DNA of 64,000 bases from Apostichopus japonicus (lineage: Eukaryota; Echinodermata; Holothuroidea; Aspidochirotida; Stichopodidae), in the NCBI RefSeq assembly GCF_037975245.1, contig NC_092580.1, forward strand, positions 6,980,501 through 7,044,500, in the 5' to 3' direction. A program made the position numbers and the translations under genes. The notes under the pieces are model-generated. The model saw nothing but the letters and a program-made list of their open reading frames with translations, was not told the DNA's origin and did not search any database. Each line of letters starts with the position of its first letter. Positions within the stretch are counted from its first letter, which is position 1. Below are positions 21,153 to 33,167 of the stretch, in pieces.

Positions 21153-24100
21153 TTAATGCAATGTAATCCATAACATGATACAGGCACCCAAAGCAGCCAC
21201 CGATGTTAGGTATTTGGTATCAGCACTGGAAGGGGTCGTGACCTGTGGTTGGTCGGTCGGCTCGACGTACCCTGGGAGCCAGGGGCTGTAATTAATCCAG
21301 ACGGTCTCTCCATTAGCTGCTTCAAATAGCTAAGATACAAGACAAAAAGAAGAATGGTTAAGACATGGTTTAAGCTGGAAATGCGTTTTCACAAGTTATT
21401 AATACGAATATAGTGGAAATCAATTTTACCACAATTTTCAGCTTTTTTCCTTCACTAGAGTCCTAAAATAAAATATTTGTTGTTATGCGACTTTTTTGTC
21501 ACGAGTTAGAGATGACGAAGAGAATAGTCAACATACGTTGGGTGCTGGTGGGGTCGGTTCAGAAAGCCCTGGAGAACGTGAGAAAGGGGCTCACATTATA
21601 GTGTCTTCACTAACAGACCTTCTTTACTGAATCACTATTCTTGAGTTTTTGTGTAAGTCTTCCTTCATGAAGAATCTTATAAATTTTAACAACCAGGGTT
21701 GAAATCTCACCTTCTGTTGTCTGTATCCATTGTTTGGTAAGCTGAATTTATAGCCGGTAGGACAGATAATTCCTGAATACCTGTATGGTCTGGTCGTGTC
21801 ACTCACTGTCCAAACGTCTTTATTTCCCGCGCTCTGACATGCATGACGAAACTGTTGATAGCAGTTCTGTTCCACGTGCCAACGGTTGTCACCACTACAG
21901 GATAAACACGAATAGGATATGCACACGCGTTGTGATATTGTGTCATAACAAAAATTGAGGAGTGTTGGGAGGATATTGCATGACGTTAGAGCATACCTTT
22001 TGCATACCGTTGAAGTATAGTTACCTCGTTAGCAGTCTATAAAATGTCTTTGGTCGATTTTTAAATTTTTTATTATAGCAGTACCTCCAAATGCACGACA
22101 GTATACTGCGGAAATCCACCCTTCTCCAACCCCCCCCCCCCGACCACCAAGCATACACACACTATGAACTTTATCTCTTCTGTGTTTCCATGTAGCGGCC
22201 GTTTACAGAGGAGGGATACAATTATAAAATAAACATATAGAAGAATATATACTATATATCAGAACACAGGTAAACATAAGGAAGGTTGTTAAAAGAACAG
22301 GAATATGAAAATAAACTTCCACGTGTATATCCACATATATGGATGGCTCAAAATGATATCAAGATAAGCGATAAATATCGTTATGAATGCTCCACACTTT
22401 GCAGTATTTGCTTGACAGAAATATATCTCTGGAAAGGGATTGATGACAAAATGGCGGCATGTATTAAAAATCGTGTCAATAAAGCACACGGTTGTGATCT
22501 GTCACCTTTACAGCTATAATATTTCTGTTATCGGTTTGCATCAGTGAGATATCAGTGAAACAAATATATATATTACGCAACTCTATCGTATCAAAATTGA
22601 AAGTGTGATATTTACTGAAGAGCAATACAGGTGCCAGATTGCAGGGTTTGAGATGGCTCTCCTTCAGCCCAGGTAAACACTGCTGTTCTCATCATCTGTG
22701 GATGAACCATATCACTAGCAGGCCATTGGACATTACACTTTACCATATCAACAAAGTCGTACATTATTCCACCAGAAGGACCATCGTAAACAATTCTGCG
22801 ATGAAACGAGCAAGAAAGATGAAATTACCATAAAGACAGACTAAATTCAGTCGTTTTTATTATGCATGTTGCACGTTGATATTATATATGTAAATATATT
22901 ATGTATGTATGTATGTATATATATATATATATATATACACATTATACAGTTGATGCGATTTCTTCCATGAAATGACTGGTATCAAAACACACATGAGGTG
23001 CGTGAAGGTAGTATATCTTAATTAGTACTATTGTAAGTTATCTAATCCTATACTTGAAGACAAGATCAACTCTGTTAACCCGGCTGTGAAAATTATGCAT
23101 GAGAACATTAAAATAAAGGAAATCTTACGGATAATGTGTAGCATCACCATGGAAACGCCAGGTCCTTGTGTCGTCCGGATTTTTACCTCCACAACGCGGA
23201 TATGGCGTGAACTGAAAGAAGTGAGTGTTTCTAATATCAACTAAGAAATTTGAAAGTTCTAAAATAACCATCGTTGTTGCATTGCACCGACGTGTCCTAA
23301 ATTTTCTGTCTACCGTGGTTCAATGTTTGAAGAAAAACATTTTTTGACAACATATACTGGAGACGAAATAATAGGGAAAAGGTATGGTGTCTGCGATAAT
23401 TTGCAAGGGGATGTTAATGAGGTGAGTAATATGAGGTAAATAACTTAGTGAGAGACAACGGCATAGATCTATTAATCAATGTATTAGTAGTCTGTTCATG
23501 AGGGCGGAGAGGGGGCAAAGAGAGGACCATACAAATCTCTCATTATAAGGTTGTTCCATTCACTCGCCTTGAACATAAACACTTACCCCTCCCATACCAG
23601 CATCTCGCCAGTCGTACCTGACCACGTAAAGACCTCCATGGTCCTTTTCTGGGCTGGCTCCCGTCTTTATCATTACTGCCACATTTTTTCCATTCTTTCA
23701 TGGAATTAAAAAGAGAAAGGCAACATTTCGAAATAAATCAATGCAAAATTGCATATTACGAGATAAATATTCTCTGGCAAGACAATATCAGTAACAATAC
23801 AAAATCAGTAACAAGACAATACCGGAGAAGGTGACAATTGTGTGAAATTTTTCGATTATCGTCAAAATCGTCTCGTATCGTCCGCCATCCTCCCTCGCAT
23901 ATATATCACCCACTTAACATTACTACCCTTTGCCTATGGTTACCCCCATTGTTTAAAACAAGACATTTTATTCTTACCTCACGTAGACGACGCATTGTGG
24001 GCCACACACCTCCATACTCTTCTTCAAGATATTGTGGAGTCAGGACTTTGTTTCCAAAGTTTTCCCAGATAGGATCATTAAATTCATCATCATGGCCTTG

Positions 24101-27100
24101 GTAAGATTTCTCCTGGTGAGGATATAAAAGAAAAGTTTAAGTGAGTGTTATCATGTGTCATGGGTCTGTATCGAGAAGGGCATTGGGTGCGAGAAAAACT
24201 GCTCCCAAATGTATGGTTTTGGAGAGGGGCCTAACCACATAGATTTCTGGGGGAGGGGGGGTCCTCTCCCGCATAAAATCGGGGGGGGGGGGTTCAGTCA
24301 CCCGACCCATCGGCAGACAGAATATTACAAAAATCTCATGTGAAAACAAATTAATATATAACATGTATATTCGGTACAACTTCAAGAGTTGAGACTTCTT
24401 CAACATTGCTTCAAATGCTGCAAAATATAGCACAGTCTTCCATCCAAGCAACGTCCATAAAAGAGGTTACGTGCTATGGACACTAAATAATGGACAAAGG
24501 AACACCTCACGTTACTCACATTAATGTAGAGCCTCACAAACTCTCCCTCGTTGCCGTCCTTAGCTAACCAGTTGGCAATATCGTTTAGAGCAGACGACCA
24601 GAGCTTGTTTCTTTCAAAACATAGAATTTTCAGATCGGAGCCCATGTGGGCCAGCCTCATCTATACCAAAAAAAATGATATGAACAGCTTATTTAACGTT
24701 TAATAATATTATTCAATAATAAAAATATAGGCGTATGAGGAACCTATAGTTTCTTTCTGACCAATGAACTGAACGTGAGAATACTACCAAAGGCCACGCT
24801 GACTACTGCGACGTCCTTGTAATTCTTCTACCTTGCCCCCGATCGGTGTATATACGTTACCCTATCTTCCCATTGCAATACCCCATTTGCACCAAAATTC
24901 AATCCATGTATACAATCTCTTCGGATAATAGATCTAAACAAAGCATATAATAGTTTAGAAATTATAATCAGTATTCCCTCGGTTTGGTACCCATCCGGAG
25001 AACATGACCTTTGATGTCCTATTTTCGCCCGGGGTAACGAGAAGGAGCAAATGAATCATAAGAACGATGATGCTGGTTTGGTAATTGCATCACTGAAATC
25101 CCTATGACACAGTTCCATCCACATCCCCCCATGCATCCCTAACAACCATCATCCTCTTCCCCACCCCCCACCCCCACCCCCAAATTAAACAAAAACAAAA
25201 CTGGGTTCCGCTACTAATTATGAGTTGAACATATCTTAAGCTATTTTACGTCACTAAAAAATTAAAATTTGCGCCAAATTGAGCAAGTGCATATGTGTTA
25301 CTTGATATGAAGCAAGCACACCATACGCTTCTTGACAAGGAAACAGAGAACACCTTCAACTCACTGCATCATGACACCACCAGTTGTCCAGCTCCAGACC
25401 TCTGATGCCCATATTCAACTGATCAATTAAGCTAAATTCGTGATTTGCCCAAGTTTGACAGGGACGGACGTACGGTGGGGGCCATGTGCAAGAATCGTTA
25501 CCTAGATAAAGACGAAAAAAAAAACGAAAATGGACAATCAATCAAAGGGTGTCATAACGTCATATATAAAAAGAGAGGGAAACACAAATAAGCGTATACG
25601 CAATTTACACATATGACCAGATGAGGTCGCTTAGTTTGACCAAACTATCAACAAATATCAACTCTCTGCGAACAAACAGGTACACATCTTTCCAGGCATG
25701 TGTTGATTGTCACTTTATGGTGAAATAATTGAGTACATAGGTAAATATAAAGAAGACCTAATAAATATTCTTCCAAATTTTTCATACCTCCAAACCCATC
25801 ACCTCGGTTATTGAATGCGTTGTGCGACTATAGTACGTAAGAAAGACAAGATTATTGATAACATTTATAAGAAATGAATGAATGAATGACACATATTCAT
25901 ATGTATGTTGATAGTACATACATGTAAGTCAAACATAATTATAACTATACTGTATTCAACACAGGGTCATTTAAAGGAAATAATTTCAAAGAGCTACATC
26001 CCAGGATGATAAATACTCTCGTACAACATTTCAAATTTAGTCGACCTTTGACCCTTATTTTGCGTTGATATGTGCTCATGTATTGGCATTGTGAACTCTT
26101 CTCTATGCAATCACTAATTTTGCCCTTGCACCTCTTTAGCTGTTTAACATAAGTAATGAATGAATCGAAATTGCCTCAAAATACTTTCCATTTTTATTTT
26201 TCAAATACGATCGATGTAACATTATAGCAGTGTTTTTATGATGTTTATTATGATAATACGGTATATGTTTCTTTAAACGGACCGTGTAAAAAGTTATGGA
26301 TTTTCAAAGTAGTTTGAAGCAAATATTTTCTAGCTAATGTAGGAAATATAATAGTAAAAAAAATACAAACTTACGTCAAACATTTGGAAATTAGCAAAGG
26401 GCTCGTCTAGCTGCATGCAAGAAATAATAAAATGACAAATAAGTTAGTGGGTAGGACAACATATTCATAATCGACTCTGTATACTAAGCATCTGGCAGTG
26501 TTCAGTTAAAGTGTTATGTTGTAGGTCAGTGGGGCTCAGTGGTAAAATGTTACAACCTTTTTGTAAGCTAGATTGATATAAGGGCATATGTAGAGAAAGG
26601 TAAGAGAGGATTAAAGTTAATTCCTTAAGTTGTTCAGTACTAAGTGCGTGATTTACAGGTACGTTTAACAAATATGCTCTGTTTATGTTATGTAAAAGGT
26701 TGATGGGATAGTTCCATGTAGCTATGATGAGACTAGAACTTTACTGCGAGTACCATACCTGGATCTCTCTTTGAGTCTTTAACGCAAATTCCAACCACGG
26801 GTCAACAGGAACACTGCCAGGTACGCAGTGACCCCAGTCGTTACACTGAAAGATAAAATTTAAAAAATTCACATTCGATACAAAGTACACATAAGACGCA
26901 TAGCTAGCTCGGTAAGTTTTCTATCACAAAATTAAGGTTTCAGTCGTACGATCCGAAACCAGTTGGATAATAGGTGTGTACGACTTGACATGGACTATTC
27001 AATATGCCAGTGTGGGTAAACATAAGGCCTACTACTTTAGAAAACTAATACGAACAATGGGGCAGCTGTCAGTTTGAAATGCTACGAGAGAAAGTAACGC

Positions 27101-28376
27101 TAGGACGTATCGTTTGGCAACGAAAAGGAGAATTGAGGCATAAATAAAATACCCCCCTCCCCCCAAATAATAATAATAATAGTAATAATTATATATAAAT
27201 AAAAATAAGTAAATAAATAAATAAAAAAATAATATACGTGTCCATCGTCTGGTTATAATGTTGTGGATGTGTTATTATGAAGTTAGTAGATCACATATAT
27301 TTACAGTCATGTTGACTTGAATCATCTCTCTAACCCCCACCCCCCCCCCCCTCCGTCCCGTCCTCTCCCAATCCCTTCGCAAACCTTTTAAACTAGAACA
27401 TTTGTATATTCGTAGTTTTGCCACAAAAATGCACGGGTCCTTAATACTGTAGATAGTCCCGAAAGAATGTGTGTGTGATTGGTGGTGTTGTGTTCTTAGG
27501 CCTAACATGGCTATAAAGCCTACGCTAAAAGACCTTACCTCATCACAGCCTGAGTCTGCACTGAGATGAGTACATTCGATTGAAGCCACAAAACGTAATT
27601 CCTTGAGTAAGAAGGACAGAAGCTGGAAAGGGGAAAAGATATGGGTACTTTAAGGTCGTTTTATATTTAAATATGGAATATAGTCTTCTTTCTTTTACAG
27701 GGTTTGATGGTTGTACTATACCGACCTTTGCAAAGCTTAAATGAAATATCATACCTGCATTGTAGCGATGAGTCATAGTTATAACGTGTCAAAATATTAA
27801 ACGATATTTGGGAATGAAACCCCTCAGGCGAGAAGTAAAAGCAAACAAGATATAACCGATAATGGAGAAAACTATTACCGATTAGACAGAGATTCGAACC
27901 TGTAAACAAATGTCTACCATCTAGTATATACCAACATCTGCTAATGTGAGCTTGAACCAAATATTGTTTAAGTGAGCTAAGCAGAATGTCATCCTCGCCC
28001 CTCTTCCCTAAGTTTTCATTCAGGACTAAAAGTACTTACTGATTTTGAAAGGAATGGTTACTTATTCAACCCCCACCCATTCTGTCAATTCAAGACTATT
28101 CTTTACTACTTACAGACTATTATTTAATGTGATTAGCAAGCAAGGGCCTATGGTAAAGATATCAGTTAAACCTAATATAATATTAATGTTTACTAACTAC
28201 TTTGTGTCAAATAGCCGACATTCGAATACCAGACACCAAATGAAATATTTTTTTACTGGCCTAACTTTTCTATATTAAAACCTTTTTATTACACGTATAT
28301 TTTAACCATTATTTATTGAAATATTATTAAAATGAGAATAAAAACTTACCAGAATCAGGAGGTATTTATTCTCCAT
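21153..28376 (-). CDS. Secreted PI-PLC X-like phosphodiesterase, copy C (13 exons, 472 aa)
   Basis: Exons in transcription order: 28350-28376, 27539-27622, 26759-26845, 26375-26410, 25788-25827, 25365-25501, 24520-24660, 23978-24112, 23587-23694, 23129-23211, 22616-22795, 21711-21894, 21153-21329; all are in phase with GT/AG borders. Architecture matches copy B: signal peptide (MENKYLLIL plus a Leu-rich start of exon 2), segment CDECNDWGHC, PI-PLC X-type barrel with SHNAF (H80) and MRLAHMGS (H142), C-terminal Cys module (RWHVEQNC to GIICPTGYKF), VWINYSPWLPGY, and a hydrophobic tail at about residues 453-472. In exon 6 B and C differ at only 4 of about 46 residues. Exon 2 is one codon shorter and exon 8 one codon longer than in B, giving the same total length. 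An omega site for GPI attachment is plausible at the SSA near residue 449. The family call is strong; enzyme activity and substrate are inferred. Confidence 0.88.
27880..27960 (-). repeat. Possible tRNA-derived SINE fragment
   Basis: On the minus strand, GATGGTAGACA and then GGTTCGAATCTCTG resemble the A and B boxes of a tRNA-derived promoter at a plausible distance. The cloverleaf is not intact, so this is not a functional tRNA. It lies in intron 1 of copy C. Confidence 0.3.
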
Positions 28377-28489
28377 TTTCTTCACTTTGTTATTTTAAGT
28401 AATACAATAAAGGTGTTCTTTACAGCGATATAAACATCTGTGATCTCTTCAATACGTAAAGGCAAGGAGGTACTAGTGTCGTGAAATCT

Positions 28490-28579
28490 TTGGACTTTTG
28501 AATTCTTAAATACGTTTCCCAGCTCAACGTCCACTGATTGCTACTGTCGTTAGGTTGTCCTTACAATATTAAAACAAAC
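28490..28579 (-). promoter_or_regulatory. Conserved promoter-proximal block of copy C
   Basis: Shares GTTTGTTTTAATA (28567-28579 on the minus strand) and AAGAATTCAAAAGTCCAAA (28490-28507) with the block above copy B, in the same order and at a similar distance from the start codon, with GTGGACGTTGA between. Copy A lacks this block. Confidence 0.5.
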
Positions 28580-31539
28580 ACCAATAGCTGATTCTAGCAG
28601 TGATAATTGTTGCGGTAATCTGCAAATCTCAAACTTGGAAACTGAGATTCCCATCATACCTCACGCATCGAGGAACCTTTATGTGTTCGTATCAAAACAA
28701 GTAGCGGCAAAGAACATTTTTCGGGTTGTGGAGGAGAGGATGTGGATGGGGGAGTGGGAGGGAAGGAGTCAGCAACTCTCAAAAATAATACAATTGCTCA
28801 AGTTTGTACACGAAAAAAAATAATAAGATGACGGGGGACAGAGTTATCAACAATATACTGGCCATTGAAGGAGACACAAACCCAACCAAAGCTTATGAAA
28901 GGGATCTTTGTGATGAACAATTGTTAAAGATACAAAATCTGTTCTTCGTTTGGGACCCGTGTGTTTAGGGCATTCATTTTGTAAACCTGTGATTTCATGC
29001 ATAGTGCTTCTAGAATCTAAAACCTTGTACTTTCTATATGTTGTACTTTACAAAATGTTAAGTATTGACACTGAACCAGGATTCCAGCTCCCTGTTGAAA
29101 CCAATAACATCATTAAGTCGTGTTAAGAGCTTAAATATTTAAGATCATTTGCAAACCATCTATATTACAGAAAATAAACATTGTAATGAATAATGAAAAA
29201 CATAAAGCAATAAAGCAAATGCTTCTCAATGATGTCATGCTTAGACTTGTTGAAGTCTTCAGCCATATCTGTAAAGGAACATTAAACCTGCAATATCTCG
29301 CTGAAAAAACATTGAAAATGTTCTTTGCTGTTTAAAGAAGTTGTTCATCACAGACATTTCTTATCATAGAGACCAATGATAAATGTTAGACGTACTAATA
29401 CCCTTAAGCACATGTGTAATGGTATGGCTCAAATTAAATAATGATACAGTATCTTATGGTTCTTTTTATATGTAATATTTCATTCTTTAAATTTGCCACA
29501 TTCCTCATACAGTGTAACTGGTCTTCGTAAATTTCTTAAAGACAAATTAATTTAAAATCAATTGTAAGAAAAGACAAAGTGTAAGCAGTTTCAAATTTAT
29601 TGAGAAATAGGAAATTTATTTACATGAATCAAGCCACAACTCTGGGTGGTCAAAATCTTATTGAACAATTAGTATAACATTTTCCAAGAAATCTTTACAA
29701 GGCATGTACAAAACAACTATATAGCAAATGATGCAATAAAATTGCCTCCCAGAGTAATGATGTTATATCATCTACTAAAAACAAAACTGTTTCTTCCTTC
29801 ATCTGTCCATCACATAGCCAATAGCCAAGTGTATTGCCCAAAGATCACCAGTATTACACCCCAAATATGCTAGAAAAGTAAATAGTCAAAGGCTGGTCAC
29901 TCATATACAAATTTCAAAATGCATTTTATTGTATGTTCAAGCTTTTCCCACTGTGTGACATTCAATACTCTCTAATGTCTGTGTTTTGGAGAGTCAGAAC
30001 ACACACAAGGAAAGATTTTTGGCAAACATTTAGGAAGGCAATACCAATTTAATACTGATCGCCTGATCAATATCTTGTACTGTGGTGATGTAATGGACAT
30101 AACTTTCCACACATATACAAATTGTGTAAAATTATATGAAACAGCCAAATTATCAATTATCAAGAAGAGAAAGATACATGTATACCAACTGCATAGGCAT
30201 TTTTAGTTGATCATTAAGACTAACAAAGTTAGACAGAAGGGATTGCTGACCAGACTTGCAGTTAAGTAATCGGCTAAATTGTATAGCTACTGTACAGCAA
30301 TGCTAGGTAATGTCTTGTATTGAAATTGCAAAATCTCATTTGTCAACCTGTTTGGTTTATTCAATTCCTTTTGTTGACTTGCAGATTGTAGGTTAAAGTA
30401 ACTACATACTATCTTCTATCGCTAAGTATGATCGAGGGCAGTGTACATGACTTGTTCGTAATACAGAATATGATTGGCATCTACTCAATGATGATAAAGT
30501 TTTTATAACAAAACTCTGTTTAATATTTTAATGATGAATGTTCCAGCTTGATTCATACTTAGTTGGTTCTTTACAATAATTTGAGATACAAATGTAATGA
30601 GATGACAATCCATGGAGTTGCAGATCTCATCCCTTCTAGGAAGGAATGGATCTACATTAACCTTTGACATCGACCCTTAATCACTACACAAAGTAGTAGT
30701 TTAAAATTTGTCCCATTATTCTTTACATATCTATGGTTTAATGCCTTTTTCCGACACACTGACAAGCAGGTAATAGCTAAGAAAAAAGTTGTAGGGTATT
30801 TGACCTTTGACCTATGATGTCATCAATTACGCAGGTACGAGTTTACATGGTCAGGCACCTACCCACAAAATTTCCAGTTTCTGTGTTAAACCTATTCCAA
30901 TCAAAGTCAGAAACCAACATCTATAGACAAGATTGTATGTACAAAAGATAAAATAAATTTGAACTCATTGGAATGAGTGACAAAATGACTTTACAACCGT
31001 GATAACATCTTTCCTCAATACTTATTACTTGATTGGACTGAGTCTTGTATATTGTTTTATTATAGTAGTTTACTCTGTGTAGTTTCCCATGACAGCTGAT
31101 AGATCACCAGCCAAACATATATTTAGAATATCAAATAACAATCACTGGTTAAACTTTAATAGGCAAAATCTTGCTGGGTTGTCTGACAGGATGATATTAA
31201 TACAATATTATTACTTATGAAAATGGAAGAATATGATTAGGAACTCCATTCATCAAAGTTGCTTCAAAGGTCAAGAAAGCAAAGACAATTTGTAATTGAT
31301 GTTGTCCGTAAAGGTCTAAAAGCAAAGAGCCATTTTTTACACAATTCTGTAGTTACAGATAACTTACCCATCAGCCACTGTATTTTGATGTATACTTATA
31401 TCTCATTGTGTTTACCTAAATAAATATCAATATTGTTCTCCTGATATATCAAAGATAGTATTAAGAACTAAACTATAGAAAACTGACTGGTAACACATAA
31501 ACCAATTTGAATAGAGCAAAGAATTTTGAGTTTGGACAG

Positions 31540-31612
31540 GATTTCTAACTAGTTTAAAAGCCAGGATTTAAAGTCTGTGCTCTATCAAATGAGTTATGTG
31601 GCTACTATTGTT
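31540..31612 (-). repeat. tRNA-Lys-like relic (SINE or tRNA pseudogene)
   Basis: The minus strand reads ACATAACTCATTTGATAGAG followed by CACAGACTTTAAATCCTGG, close to the D arm and anticodon arm of a lysine tRNA. The T arm (AGTTAGAAATCC) is degraded and the acceptor stem does not pair, so it is not functional. Confidence 0.35.
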
Positions 31613-33022
31613 CCTTTACCATTGTTGATAAACTTATGGAAATCAGTATCTTGAGTTAACAATCAGCATATATTATCATTGAGAAATTGTTATGCATTAT
31701 AATCATGTTCATCAAGTCCATGATATCTTCTTGTTTTTCTATCTCTGATATGTTTTGTCTTTTGTTGCTTCTGCAGAACTGACTTATGGTCTCCGTCTTA
31801 GATTAACTAGTTCAGCCACTTTGGTTGATGAACCTCTAGTGTGTAAAGGGTCATTTCTCTAAACCTAAAAATGGTGTGAACATGCAGCCTGCACTGTCTG
31901 GACAGCATTGGTTTCAAATTGGAGAAGTTTGTCAATGAAATCTAACATATAATTACAAATTTGGTGCTAAAAGACAACCATCTCAATGAATGAGTTTAGA
32001 ATGTCTTATTCTTGAAAGATTTAAGGTAATAACTAACAGAGGTATCATTGGAGTCTGAGGTCCTTCAGTGTGAAAAAGGTAGGAAAAAAAAAATGTTATT
32101 AACAATCATGGCTTCATAAAAGAAAAAACAGTTCAGTAGCCACAATTTATGTAATACGTTCTGACTGAAATTTTGTCCATTTTTCACTTATTTTGCAATA
32201 TTTCTTTGATTTGTGTACAAAATTTGTAATTAATTATTTCATTATTGTACATGCTTTTAGTGCAAATCTTTAATATGAACACCACTCCCCCTGATTCTTG
32301 TTAAAAGTAAAAAACACACATTAAATCTATTATATCATGCAAAGTAAGAATTATTTCTATGATAATGTGTGTTTACTCAAATTTATGAAATCTCGCTCAA
32401 AACTTTATATTCATAATCTAGACTTATTCTTCTTGACGACAAAATTTTGCCAGAATAGACAAATCTATACCATATTACTATTAACCAGGATAAACTAAAT
32501 ATCAGTGAATACGGTAAAGGGTTTTACAGTTTGCATAACAATTTTTGCCATTATATGTGGGTTTTTTTTAATCATAAAGTATTGAAACTTGTATGGTTCT
32601 GCTTGCAAAATACTACATCATTTACAGATGTTATTGCAAGTGGATCCATTTGAAGTACATTTTGCTACCTCATCCCTGAAGTTATTTTACCTAAGAATAC
32701 TCTAATACAATGCCTTAAAATAAACTATTACAACTTTTAATTTAAAAAAACAACCTCAAGATATGTCTGCTTTGTTCAATGGGAAGATTTATATACATCT
32801 CTTACATCAGTCATCAAATATTTCCTGATAAATTTAACTTCCGTAATAACTCGTGCAAATTAGCTTTCTCACGAATGTTCAAAATTTATGATGCAGTGGT
32901 GAACTAAACAAATGCATGGAAAATGCTAGAAGTTGTCTTCGAGGGAGAAATTTAGTCAATTGGTTCAACTCACATCTACATAGCTTGTTCCATTGCTGAG
33001 ATTATATATATAAATATTGAAA

Positions 33023-33028
33023 TTTATT
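33023..33028 (-). terminator. Polyadenylation signal candidate for APEX2
   Basis: AATAAA on the minus strand, about 140 bp past the APEX2 stop codon. It is a canonical hexamer at a plausible distance; transcript ends are unknown. Confidence 0.4.
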
Positions 33029-33167
33029 CATATCTTTTCATTAATATTGACATGTATTCCTTTGCTGCAGTTTGAAGAGTAATGCGCTTGAAATTAGGAT
33101 AAAACTATGACGATGGAAATTGAACCAATGACTTTACTGTTAGATTCTCTGCTTAAATAGTTTAAAG

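Larger units (their letters stand above)
28377..33167. other. Spacer between PI-PLC-like copy C and APEX2
   Basis: A 4.8 kb AT-rich stretch with no supportable gene on either strand. It includes the promoter-like block of copy C (28490-28579), the 3-prime untranslated region of APEX2 (below 33168) and a weak tRNA-like relic near 31540-31612. I see no conserved protein fragment. Confidence 0.5.

Noticed and set aside
23838-24104. Plus-strand frames of 76-88 codons
   Set aside because: They are the antisense of exon 8 of copy C.
26519-26590. GGCTCAGTGGTAAAA, a tRNA D-arm-like motif
   Set aside because: No anticodon or T arm follows; not supportable as a tRNA.
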